64,000 nucleotides of DNA from Corynebacterium kutscheri (lineage in GTDB: Bacteria > Actinomycetota > Actinomycetes > Mycobacteriales > Mycobacteriaceae): positions 62,001 through 126,000 of the forward strand of contig NZ_CP011312.1 in NCBI RefSeq assembly GCF_000980835.1, given 5' to 3'. The position numbers were made by a program, and so were the translations under genes. Positions 43,989 through 51,280 of this stretch are shown here, one piece after another (within the stretch, counting starts at the first letter, position 1; each line of letters begins with the position of its first letter). The notes below the pieces were generated by a model, which did no database searches, was not told the DNA's origin, and saw only the letters and a list, made by a program, of their open reading frames with translations.

Positions 43989-44519
43989 TTAGCAACTGAT
44001 TGCGGTAACCCCGGCACCTATAGCTGCACTACAACCAAAACCACCTATTCCGCCGGTTGCAGCCCCGAAGGGAGCACAGACAAGGAGGTCGCCAGTGATA
44101 TTTAAACCGAGCGAAACCCATTTATTATCAATGCAGCGTGCGCGAAACAAATTTTCATTTGGATTTGTAGCAATAATTCCTCTAGGAACCTCTTGGAGGA
44201 TAAAGTCTTCAGGAAGATCAGCCTTGATGCTGGCAACAAGCTGTCCGTCGATGTTATGCACGTTGATTACATTGCCATCGATACTGAGCTTATCCCCGTC
44301 GAGTAGACGTGGGACGATGAAGGATCGCTCTGTATCAAATGTGCGTGTTCCGTCTGGCCCTTCAAAAACGAATGCATGTTGGGAGGAAATATCGCGATGA
44401 GAATTGGTGGTAGGATGGTTGCTTTCTGGTAGTTCTTGAGCTTGAGCAACAGTGGAACCCAAGCAAAGAGGGATTAATATTGTTGCTGAGGCCATACTTT
44501 TTATCAATTTTGAGGGCAT
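43989..44519 (-). CDS. Secreted four-cysteine, Gly-rich-tail protein (element C)
   Basis: A 176-residue exported protein. The signal peptide MPSKLIKSMASATILIPLCL ends at VAQA (residue 27). A beta-rich middle domain follows (FEGPDGTRTFDTERSF, LLDGDKLSIDGNVINVHN, GQLVASIKADLPE). The last 55 residues hold four cysteines (ARCIDNKW, LLVCAPFGAATGGIGG, FGCSAAIGAG, AISC at the very end) in a Gly/Ala-rich hydrophobic stretch. The paralogue in element D (45300) has the same layout with cysteines at the same relative places. The tail resembles in style halocin C8-like bacteriocin domains; this is a visual likeness, not an alignment. Start at 44519 rather than 44555, where the signal peptide begins cleanly. 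Confidence 0.7.
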   Translation of the reverse strand: MPSKLIKSMASATILIPLCLGSTVAQAQELPESNHPTTNSHRDISSQHAFVFEGPDGTRTFDTERSFIVPRLLDGDKLSIDGNVINVHNIDGQLVASIKADLPEDFILQEVPRGIIATNPNENLFRARCIDNKWVSLGLNITGDLLVCAPFGAATGGIGGFGCSAAIGAGVTAISC

Positions 44520-44693
44520 AAGGCTTACTTTAATTTTGGTTGATTTGCTGCACAAGGGTTTTGTTCATATTTTTATTTTTGGGTTAGATATTTAGTTCTG
44601 TGATTGACTTGTTTTGTGGTGAGGTCATTTTTTCAGTACCGAATAGAAACCGAACGTAGGTATTATTTCTGCTGGTAGGGCGGGTAAACCTTT

Positions 44694-44741
44694 TGACTAC
44701 GGATCAGAAGGTTGGGGGTTCGAATCCCTCCGGGCGCACCA
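44694..44741 (+). repeat. 48-bp att-like core, copy 4 (partial tRNA)
   Basis: Exact copy of the 3' 48 bases of tRNA-Arg(ACG). The 5' part of the tRNA is absent; GGTAAACCTTT stands in its place, as at 46162. This is not a functional tRNA. Confidence 0.9.
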
Positions 44742-44743
44742 TT

Positions 44744-44780
44744 AAAACCCCAGCTCACAATATGTGTGGGCTGGGGTTTT
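44744..44780 (+). terminator. Hairpin after core copy 4
   Basis: AAAACCCCAGC pairs with GCTGGGGTTTT. It takes the place of the tRNA terminator seen after the other cores, with a different loop sequence. Confidence 0.7.
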
Positions 44781-45059
44781 GTGTTGTTTTGGTTAGTGAA
44801 ATATGTGCTTGTGTTGTTGCAGGTCGTTGCATCTTGTTGGTTCTCAAACCGAACAAATACCGAACAGATTTGACTATAATTTTCATGTATTCCAGTAGCA
44901 GGTGAGATACCCTAATTAGGTATTAATTACGGATAGAAGGGCTTTGGACCATGCCTGATAATGGAAAAATTCCATTTGGTCAAAATATGACCAAACCTAT
45001 TAATGTGCCACTGAGTAAATTAGATTTAGTTTTGTGTTTATCTATTGTGGCAATACAAG

Positions 45060-45281
45060 CTATTTATCTTTCTTGATAGAGATAGCAGAAAGCCAAACTG
45101 CGGCGATAAACACGGTAATGATGGTCCATCCAAGCCCGATAGTGCTAGCTTTGTTCGAAACGATGTTTAAGTAGCTTCCTTCGGTAAAAATGGGTGCTAC
45201 AACAAGGCAGTATAGCCATACACCTAATAAGACTGAGGAAAAACCTTTGATGATGTTTTTTGGTGAGGTTAGTTTGGACAT
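45060..45281 (-). CDS. Two-helix membrane protein (element D)
   Basis: A 73-residue protein with hydrophobic segments at about 14-32 (FSSVLLGVWLYCLVVAPIF) and 48-67 (GLGWTIITVFIAAVWLSAI) and a Lys-rich end (IKKDK). It starts 18 bp after the secreted four-Cys gene on the same strand, with AAAGGGAAAA upstream. Not similar to the membrane partner in element C beyond topology, although the secreted partners are related. Partner or immunity role is inferred. Confidence 0.65.
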   Translation of the reverse strand: MSKLTSPKNIIKGFSSVLLGVWLYCLVVAPIFTEGSYLNIVSNKASTIGLGWTIITVFIAAVWLSAISIKKDK

Positions 45282-45299
45282 GTGAAAGTTTTCCCTTTT

Positions 45300-45863
45300 T
45301 TAGCAAACCTTGTCAAAGTTGATTTGGTCTTCTAATGCTGCGAATCCCAAGCCGCACGTAGCTCCTCCAAGCCCACTGGTTCCTGCACCAAAAGCTCCAC
45401 AAACACCTGCCGCGCCGACACGATAAGTCCATTTGCCAAGTGTAGACTTTCCACACGCATCAACAAATAAGGCACCATCTTCTATAAGGGATAGTATTTC
45501 ATCGTCATAAACGAAACGAGTATCTAGCTTATTGCCGTCATGGTCATATAGTCCTGGGCTAGTGAAGCTACCGACGACTTCTCCTTTTGAATTGATGATA
45601 TCTGCTTGTTGCCCGTCTGCACTGATTTTAACTATGTCCCCTGGTTGCAGATCAAGTTTTCGTCCTTGTATATCGGCATCTTCAACTTTTCTAGTTTTCC
45701 GGATTAGTCCGTCTGAGCCGAGCAATGCATTGTCATGAGAGCTTTGTGTGGTATTGCTTTCAGTGTAGTTTTGCGCGGATGCTGGGAAGGTTGTACTGCA
45801 TGCGATGATGAATCCAAGGGTAGAGGAAACGATTAGTTTAGAAAATTTCCGATAACTGATCAC
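45300..45863 (-). CDS. Secreted four-cysteine, Gly-rich-tail protein (element D)
   Basis: A 187-residue exported protein. The signal peptide MISYRKFSKLIVSSTLGFII ends near PASA (residue 30); IIAC at residues 19-22 could also act as a lipobox. The middle beta domain (LQPGDIVKISADGQQADIIN, GEVVGSFTSPGLYDHDG) corresponds to that of the element C protein. The tail has four cysteines: VDACGKS, GVCGAFGAGTSGLGG, ATCGLGF and FDKVC at the end. The conserved spacing and Gly-rich core suggest a processed bacteriocin-like or membrane-active domain. GTG start with AAAGAGA upstream. Confidence 0.72.
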   Translation of the reverse strand: MISYRKFSKLIVSSTLGFIIACSTTFPASAQNYTESNTTQSSHDNALLGSDGLIRKTRKVEDADIQGRKLDLQPGDIVKISADGQQADIINSKGEVVGSFTSPGLYDHDGNKLDTRFVYDDEILSLIEDGALFVDACGKSTLGKWTYRVGAAGVCGAFGAGTSGLGGATCGLGFAALEDQINFDKVC

Positions 45864-46537
45864 TATTTTCTCTTTATGATATGGGACTTTATGAACGATT
45901 TAGGTTGAGTATATGTTGTGCTTATTGGTGTTACAAGGGATATTTGTAGTTTTGTTATTGGTTAAGGAGAAGAACGGAAAACTTATATGAGGTTTTTGTT
46001 GATATGGCGTTGTGGTCGTATATGTGTTGAGAAGAGTATTTTTTGCACTTTTCTCCATCGTTGGCAAATATAAGAAGTTATCTTTGGGGATGTTCGGAAT
46101 CTAATACCGAACAGAAACCGAATATGGGTAGCATTTCTGCTGGTAGGGCGGGTAAACCTTTTGACTACGGATCAGAAGGTTGGGGGTTCGAATCCCTCCG
46201 GGCGCACCATTAAAACCCCTGGTAGAAGCCATTTTTACCAGGGATTTCATGTTGTTTTGGCCAGTGAAGTATGTGCTTGTGTTGTTGCAGGTTGTTGCAT
46301 CTTGTTGGTTCTCGACCCGAACAAATACCGAACAGATTGCCATCATGATGTGGTGATAGGGGTTTAGGTGAAGCGAAAAAGGCTAACGAAAAAACCTAAG
46401 TGAACGCTGCTTGTCTTAACTGAGGAAAAAGGGAGCTTTAGATTTTGTGGGTTTGTGGTCTTGCTGGGGGTTTGATTCCTACTGGAGCGGTTATTAATTC
46501 ATTTATCCTGTTTTTTGGTTTAAAAGGGGATTTTCTT
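45864..46537. other. Junction between elements D and E
   Basis: Holds the promoter of the element D operon (minus), arm repeats at 46104-46130, the core at 46162, the terminator hairpin (46212-46248), the shared 60-bp segment, ACCGAACA repeats near 46315 and the leader of the element E secreted gene. No further gene. Confidence 0.55.
46162..46209 (+). repeat. 48-bp att-like core, copy 5 (partial tRNA)
   Basis: Exact copy of the tRNA-Arg 3' 48 bases, preceded by the same GCTGGTAGGGCGGGTAAACC block as copy 4. Confidence 0.9.
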
Positions 46538-46892
46538 GTGAAGATTCGTAAAAATCAGCCTTGCTATAGCTAGTGCTGTCATAATGGCGGGCTCTACATT
46601 TGCAATTGCTCCAGCACACGCAGCACGCACTCCCCAAGAATTCGGTCGGGAGGTTCAACTGAATTTCTCGAAATACTGGAATGAGGGCGTTCAAGAGTGC
46701 GTTGGTGAGTACGGTGAGGAGCAACGCTCCCTGTGTGAGTATTACACTGCGGTGGATTTGAATTATTTGATTCACTTACAAGAGGGTTTTAATCCAGCTA
46801 GAGCTGAGTATTTTAAGAAGTTGGCAGATGAGGCTTCGTATAAGCTTTATGTATCAAAGTACGGTGACGATAACTCAATTCCGTTTGATTAA
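46538..46892 (+). pseudogene. Frameshifted secreted two-cysteine protein gene (element E)
   Basis: Paralogue of the gene at 35930. The leader TTAAAAGGGGATTTTCTT and GTGAAGATTCGT match, but the next run has five A instead of four (CGTAAAAATCAG), so translation from GTG 46538 stops after eleven codons. In the other frame the rest of the signal peptide (MAGSTFAIAPAHA) and the mature domain with ECVGEYGEEQRSLCEYY are intact to the stop at 46892. An internal ATG at 46584 would give a protein with a truncated signal peptide. This is either a recent loss, a slippage-controlled gene or a sequencing error in the A-run. Confidence 0.7.
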
Positions 46893-46947
46893 ATATAGTG
46901 CCAGTGTGTAGTGGTTTTAGCTACTGATGCTGGTTTGTGCTTTATTA

Positions 46948-46987
46948 CTCTTACGATTCCTTGTACTTGGGATCGTAAGAGTTTTTT
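46948..46987 (+). terminator. Terminator after the secreted-protein gene of element E
   Basis: CTCTTACGATTCC pairs with GGGATCGTAAGAG and TTTTTT follows; near-identical to the one at 36335. Confidence 0.85.
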
Positions 46988-47113
46988 GTTGCTATGGGAT
47001 AAAAAGTATGTAACTATATGTTTCCCTCTGAGGGCTGTGGTGGCAGGAGACCTTGATGGGATGACTAAGAATTCGAGTTAGGGGTATAGTAGGTCGGGTG
47101 TTTAATTTAGATT

Positions 47114-47305
47114 ATGCGTAAAGTAATAAGTAGTGTAGCTGGATTTTTAGTAACATTATTTGCTTTTACAATTTTGATAACAAAGACGACTGGGGAAATC
47201 AGATTCTGGTGGGTTGGCCTTGTTGTAACTATTGTTCTTTATCTTCCTTCATGGATTGATTACGTATTTGTGGAAAGAAAAGATAAGAAGGAATCTACAG
47301 AATAA
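47114..47305 (+). CDS. Two-helix small membrane protein (element E)
   Basis: A 63-residue protein with hydrophobic segments at about 5-24 (ISSVAGFLVTLFAFTILI) and 31-48 (FWWVGLVVTIVLYLPSW) and a charged tail (VERKDKKESTE). It stands where element A has its four-helix protein but is not similar to it. Topology is close to the element D partner (two helices, Lys-rich tail). No ribosome-binding site is obvious. Partner role inferred. Confidence 0.55.
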   Translation: MRKVISSVAGFLVTLFAFTILITKTTGEIRFWWVGLVVTIVLYLPSWIDYVFVERKDKKESTE

Positions 47306-48169
47306 TTTATTTCCTGCATCTTTTTTGTGCGCGTAGGCTGTCACTGGTTTTTAAGCGGTTGTATTTAAGTTTTATGTGATTCGTTGAGCACTATCTTGTA
47401 TAAAGTGCGTATGGAGTGGTTTTCAGGGATGCTCATGTTTGAGTATTGGTGATAAACCCCTTAGCGGAGGCGTTAACTCGATTGTCACCTATCTTTTCCT
47501 TTAAACCTGAATGTCCTCATTCTTTATATTTGAATAAATTGCGAACAGTAGCCGAATATAGGTTGAGACATCGCTGGTAGGGAAAAATATTCTAACTACG
47601 CATCAGAAGGCTGGAGCGAATCATTTTTGAGAACATGATTAAAAACCGGATCGCAGTATATGTTTACTGAGGTCTCTTATACGTAGCGGGGGTGTTCTTA
47701 TATAGGTTGTCAACTTATTGGAGTTGGTGGCGAGGGGGCACGCTAACGTTCTTTTATTGGTTGTGCCTGTTTTGTACGCAGCTATGTAATCGTGCTGGCC
47801 TTGAGTGGCCTGTTGTTGCTCAGGTTGTGTTCATTATTTGTAGTCATAGTGAAGGCGATGTTGATTTGCCTACGTATGAGCGCGACTACTGCAGAGTTGT
47901 GTTTCTTGCCTTTTATTTATTTTTCGTTCGCCGTATTGGCATGAATGCCCGTGGAATCTGATGGATAAACAGTTGATTGTTATTTAGCTTATTTAAGCTG
48001 AGACGTATATTTTCTGGAAGCGCTATATTGTGCCTGAGCATCATCTAAAAATAGGCTCCCCTAAGTAGGGAAACTATTGTACTTCTTCGTCTAATTTCAA
48101 GGCATAGTCAGAAAAGAAGAGGAAAAAGCATGTGTGGACCAAAGTTGTAGCGGAAGGGTGTTTCGACTA
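47306..48169. other. Right end of element E and flanking AT-rich DNA
   Basis: Contains CGAACAGTAGCCGAATATAGG (about 47541-47562), GCTGGTAGGG and the degenerate core at 47593. A GTG-initiated hydrophobic frame at 47692-47961 (89 codons) has no convincing family or conservation signal and I do not call it. No other gene seen. Confidence 0.45.
47593..47622 (+). repeat. Degenerate core, copy 6
   Basis: TAACTACGCATCAGAAGGCT then GGAGCGAATC: matches the first part of the 48-bp core, then diverges. Preceded by GCTGGTAGGG like the other right-hand junctions. Confidence 0.5.
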
Positions 48170-48467
48170 ATTATGTTCCTCGTTTTCTTGGGATTAGCGG
48201 TTTTCATAACCCTTCTATTAGTTGCGAGTAAAGCTACTTACCAGAGAGGCGTTTTCAACAAATTTTCTGTTTTTATAGGTGTTGTGGCGGGGTTAGATTT
48301 CCTTTTTCTTGTGGTATTTGGGTGGCGTTTATCATCTAAACAGAATTTTTTTGGAACTTGTAATAGCACTTGTGATTTTGTTGGTTTTCATTCCGGTTGT
48401 CGGGAAACTATTTGGACAGATAAAAAGAATGAAGGCCAATGGACATAGTGGTTACAAGATGCAATGA
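48170..48467 (+). pseudogene. Membrane protein gene with a frameshift in a T-run
   Basis: The frame MFLVFLGLAVFITLLL begins two clear membrane helices (second: FIGVVAGLDFLFLVVFGW). At the seven-T run 48346-48352 the frame leaves the coding pattern; removing one T gives a third helix (FLELVIALVILLVFIPVVG) and a basic tail ending at TGA 48465-48467. So the gene is probably a three-helix membrane protein broken by one inserted T, or read by slippage. An upstream GTG at 48134 in the same frame could be the true start. Confidence 0.5.
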
Positions 48468-49012
48468 GCATAAGAGCATTTGAAGCCAAAGTGTTTTCTC
48501 TGATTGTGCTGCTTTGGGGGTAGCAGTGGGTGGATTCCTGGCTATCTTTTCATTGTGGTTAACGCATTAACGATGCGGAGTACTTATTCGTATTTATATT
48601 GCGTGCAATATAAATATTAACTAGAGGACTTTTTGCGTATGTGACGCTAGCTATGCTCTTGCTGTGGGGATGTGAAGCAGGATCAGTGCTGGTCTAGGTA
48701 AATTGACTTCAAATTTTATTTCCCACACCTAATATTTCCTAAGTGAATTTTTATGGTGCAGCAATATAGATTTATGGCTAAGGGCGTCCTTAATAATGCT
48801 GCTTACAGGCTTGGTGAATTATCATTAAGCACAATAATGTTAGTAAGAATTACACCTAAAAACAACAGTTCTTAAAGGTGATTTAAAAAACAGTACAATA
48901 GTACCAATTTTCTAGTACACATGTACCGATTAGGTATATCCTATTCTCAGACACCAGTTAAAACATACGGTGAGTGCCTATTTGAGTTTTTACATCAAAG
49001 ATGAGGTGAGCT
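48468..49012 (+). other. Promoter region of the arc operon
   Basis: A 545-bp AT-rich stretch without a supported gene. It ends with the paired GTAC repeats (48893-48928) and the arcA ribosome-binding site. Confidence 0.5.
48893..48928. promoter_or_regulatory. Paired GTAC inverted repeats, candidate operator of arcA
   Basis: AGTACAATAGTACC and AGTACACATGTACC: two similar 14-bp blocks whose starts are 22 bp (about two helical turns) apart. The second is an inverted repeat GTACA-CA-TGTAC. They lie about 85-120 bp before the arcA start, near a TATTCT sequence at 48943 that could be the -10. Confidence 0.5.
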
Positions 49013-50236
49013 GTGGAATATCGAGTATCTTCGGAAGTTGGAAAACTGCGACAGGTGATTCTTCATCGCCCAGGGCGAGAAATGGATCGTCTGACACCAA
49101 CCAACAAAGATGAACTTCTTTTCGATGACATTTTATGGACAGAACAAGGGCAAATTGAACATGATGCTTTTGCTCAGGCATTAAGAAAAGAAGATGTAGA
49201 AGTTTTATATCTTGATCAGTTATTAGCTGAGACTTTAGAGGTGCAGGAAGCCCGCGAGTGGGTAAGTGCAGAAACCTTTGAACAGCGGTGGTATGGCGTT
49301 ACTGGTATTGAATTAATGCGTGAATACGCAGATTCATTAAACGCCAAAGATCTAGCAGAATTATTTATTGCAGGCATGACAAAAGCTGAACTTGTTGAAA
49401 AAGTGGGCTGTTTATCTTCTGCATATATTGATCGAAGTGCTGATGATTTTATGGTTTTGCGTTGCTTACCTAATCATCTCTTCACCAGGGATACTTCATG
49501 CTGGATATATAACGGCGTATCGGTTAATTCTATGCAAAAACCTGCACGCCAGCGTGAAACTATTAATGTTCAGGCTATTTATCAGTGGCATCCAAGATTT
49601 GCCGATGCGAATTTCTCTCTCTGGTCACATGGGTTAGAAGATGGTCCAGCAACCATTGAAGGTGGCGATGTTGCAGTTATTGGCAACGGTGCGGTTTTGG
49701 TTGGTATATCAGAGCGAACAACAGCGGCTGGTTTTGAGAGGCTAGGACAAGCACTTTTGACCGGTTGTGAAGAGATAACTTCGGTCACTGGCATTTTGAT
49801 GAAGGAAGAACGTGCTCAGATGCACCTCGATACCGTGATGACCATGGTTAATGAGGATACTTTCTTAAAGTACAAACATTTGGGCATGCTTCCTACGATC
49901 ACACTTACTCGCGGTAGCCATGGAAGTATTGCAGCAAAAACTAATGCTGGTGAAGATATGCATAAGGTTTTAGCAAAGGCATTGGGTAAGAAATCAATCA
50001 ATATTTTGACTACGCCTGAGAATGATTTCGCTGCCGAAAGAGGCCAGTGGAATGACGCATGCAATGTTTTCACGGTTGAACCTAACGTCGTTGTTTCTTA
50101 CGACCGTAACCCAGTAGCCAATGAGTATCTCGAAGCGCAGGGAATTCGAGTAATTGCAGTACCTGGTGCTGAACTTGGCCGTGGTCGTGGTGGTCCACGG
50201 TGCATGAGCTGCCCAACTTTAAGAGATGACATTTAA
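49013..50236 (+). CDS. arcA: Arginine deiminase
   Basis: A 407-residue cytoplasmic enzyme that hydrolyses arginine to citrulline and ammonia, first step of the arginine deiminase pathway. The family motifs are all present: FTRDTSCW (about residue 158), IEGGDV, the HLDTVMTM His-Asp segment and the nucleophilic Cys in GGPRCMSCPT near the C-terminus. Start GTG at 49013 with GATGAGGTGAG upstream. It heads arcA-arcB-arcC; the next gene starts 32 bp after its stop. Confidence 0.96.
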   Translation: MEYRVSSEVGKLRQVILHRPGREMDRLTPTNKDELLFDDILWTEQGQIEHDAFAQALRKEDVEVLYLDQLLAETLEVQEAREWVSAETFEQRWYGVTGIELMREYADSLNAKDLAELFIAGMTKAELVEKVGCLSSAYIDRSADDFMVLRCLPNHLFTRDTSCWIYNGVSVNSMQKPARQRETINVQAIYQWHPRFADANFSLWSHGLEDGPATIEGGDVAVIGNGAVLVGISERTTAAGFERLGQALLTGCEEITSVTGILMKEERAQMHLDTVMTMVNEDTFLKYKHLGMLPTITLTRGSHGSIAAKTNAGEDMHKVLAKALGKKSINILTTPENDFAAERGQWNDACNVFTVEPNVVVSYDRNPVANEYLEAQGIRVIAVPGAELGRGRGGPRCMSCPTLRDDI

Positions 50237-50268
50237 CGCATAAGGATAATTGACAGAAAGGATATACC

Positions 50269-51279
50269 GTGGCAAAGCTAACGGGAAGGCATTTTCTCAA
50301 AGAACTAGATTTCACTCCGGAAGAATGGCTTTATCTTCTAGAACTTTCTAAGAAGCTGAAAGACGCCAAAAAGAATAAAACCGAAAAGAAATATCTTGAG
50401 GGGAAAAATATTGCCCTGATTTTTGAAAAAACTTCTACCCGGACGCGATGCTCCTTTGAAGTTGCCGCCTTTGATCAAGGAGCTCACGTTACCTACCTGG
50501 ATCCTTCCGGATCACAAATGGGACATAAAGAATCCGTTGCAGATACGGCTCGTGTTCTTGGACGATTCTATGATGGCATCGAATTTCGGGGTAAAAAACA
50601 AGATCACGTCGAAACGCTTGCAGAACTATCAGGAGTGCCGGTATGGAATGGTCTTACCGATGAGTGGCATCCAACCCAAATGCTTGCTGATCAATTAACC
50701 ATGCATGAAGCCAGCGGCAAAGATTATAAAGACATTACTTTTGCCTATGTTGGTGATGCTCGGAATAATGTTGCAAATTCACTTTTGATTTCTGGGGCAA
50801 TGCTGGGCATGGACGTTCGCATTGTGGGGCCAAAAGAACTTTTCCCAGAGCAAGCAATTATTGATGAGGCACACCGACTCGCTGAAACGACTGGTGCCAA
50901 AGTAACCATCACCGATGACCCTTATGCGGGCGTTGAGGGTTGTGATTTCCTGTATGCCGATGTGTGGGTCTCTATGGGAGAGCCGAAAAATGTGTGGGAT
51001 GAGCGGATCGCTTTATTAAAGAAGTACCAGGTCAATAAGGATCTTATGGCGGCTACCGCGAACCCGAATTGCAAGTTCCTTCATTGTCTACCAGCATTCC
51101 ATGATCGTAACACCACTGTTGGCGAAGATATTTATCAAAAAACGGGCATGGATGGCCTGGAAGTCACCAATGAAGTTTTCGAATCAGAAGCATCAGTAGT
51201 TTTCGATCAAGCAGAAAACCGGATGCACACAATCAAAGCAGTTATGGTGGCAACTTTGGGAGAAGGATTGGGGGAATGA
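50269..51279 (+). CDS. arcB: Ornithine carbamoyltransferase (catabolic)
   Basis: A 336-residue enzyme that splits citrulline with phosphate into ornithine and carbamoyl phosphate. Carbamoyl-phosphate-binding STRTRCSFE (about residue 56), HPTQMLAD, the ornithine-binding DVWVSMGE and the active-site HCLPAFHD are present. The length and the lack of an arginine-biosynthesis neighbour, together with arcA and arcC, support the catabolic role. AGAAAGGATATACC precedes the GTG start. It overlaps nothing; arcC begins one base after its stop. Confidence 0.95.
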   Translation: MAKLTGRHFLKELDFTPEEWLYLLELSKKLKDAKKNKTEKKYLEGKNIALIFEKTSTRTRCSFEVAAFDQGAHVTYLDPSGSQMGHKESVADTARVLGRFYDGIEFRGKKQDHVETLAELSGVPVWNGLTDEWHPTQMLADQLTMHEASGKDYKDITFAYVGDARNNVANSLLISGAMLGMDVRIVGPKELFPEQAIIDEAHRLAETTGAKVTITDDPYAGVEGCDFLYADVWVSMGEPKNVWDERIALLKKYQVNKDLMAATANPNCKFLHCLPAFHDRNTTVGEDIYQKTGMDGLEVTNEVFESEASVVFDQAENRMHTIKAVMVATLGEGLGE

Positions 51280-51280
51280 C

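Larger units (their letters stand above)
43138..44741 (+). mobile_element. Non-autonomous tRNA-Arg element C
   Basis: About 1.56 kb from the core inside the second tRNA-Arg to the partial core at 44694. Left end: terminator hairpin, shared 60-bp segment and ACCGAACA repeats. Right end: ACCGAATAGAAACCGAAC repeats and GCTGGTAGGG. Cargo: a coiled-coil protein (plus), and a four-Cys secreted protein with a membrane protein (minus). No integrase. Confidence 0.75.
44520..45059. other. Junction between elements C and D
   Basis: Holds the minus-strand promoter of the element C secreted gene, the arm repeats at 44637-44660, GCTGGTAGGGCGGG, the core (44694), its hairpin, the shared 60-bp segment and ACCGAACA repeats (44846-44870). 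The remainder to 45059 is AT-rich without a gene. Confidence 0.55.
44694..46209 (+). mobile_element. Non-autonomous tRNA-Arg element D
   Basis: About 1.47 kb between two exact partial cores. Left and right ends are as in element C. Cargo on the minus strand: four-Cys secreted protein and a two-helix membrane protein. No integrase. Confidence 0.75.
46162..47622 (+). mobile_element. Non-autonomous tRNA-Arg element E
   Basis: About 1.43 kb from an exact partial core to a degenerate core at 47593. Collinear with element A: long leader, secreted two-Cys protein, the same terminator, a membrane protein, then CGAACAGTAGCCGAATATAGG repeats. The secreted gene is frameshifted. Confidence 0.7.

Noticed and set aside
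44694..46209. Additional tRNA-Arg genes at 44694 and 46162
   Set aside because: Only the 3' 48 bases are present; acceptor 5' strand and D-arm are missing, so no cloverleaf can form.
35577..46330. Possible CRISPR array or plasmid iterons
   Set aside because: Repeats are 8-11 bp and in tandem without spacers, no cas or rep genes are present, and they track the tRNA cores.
47692..47961. 89-codon hydrophobic frame
   Set aside because: GTG start, no convincing upstream signal, composition no different from the surrounding AT-rich DNA; kept only as a remark.
35405..48467. Complete prophage or ICE
   Set aside because: No integrase, capsid, replication or conjugation gene is found in the whole array.
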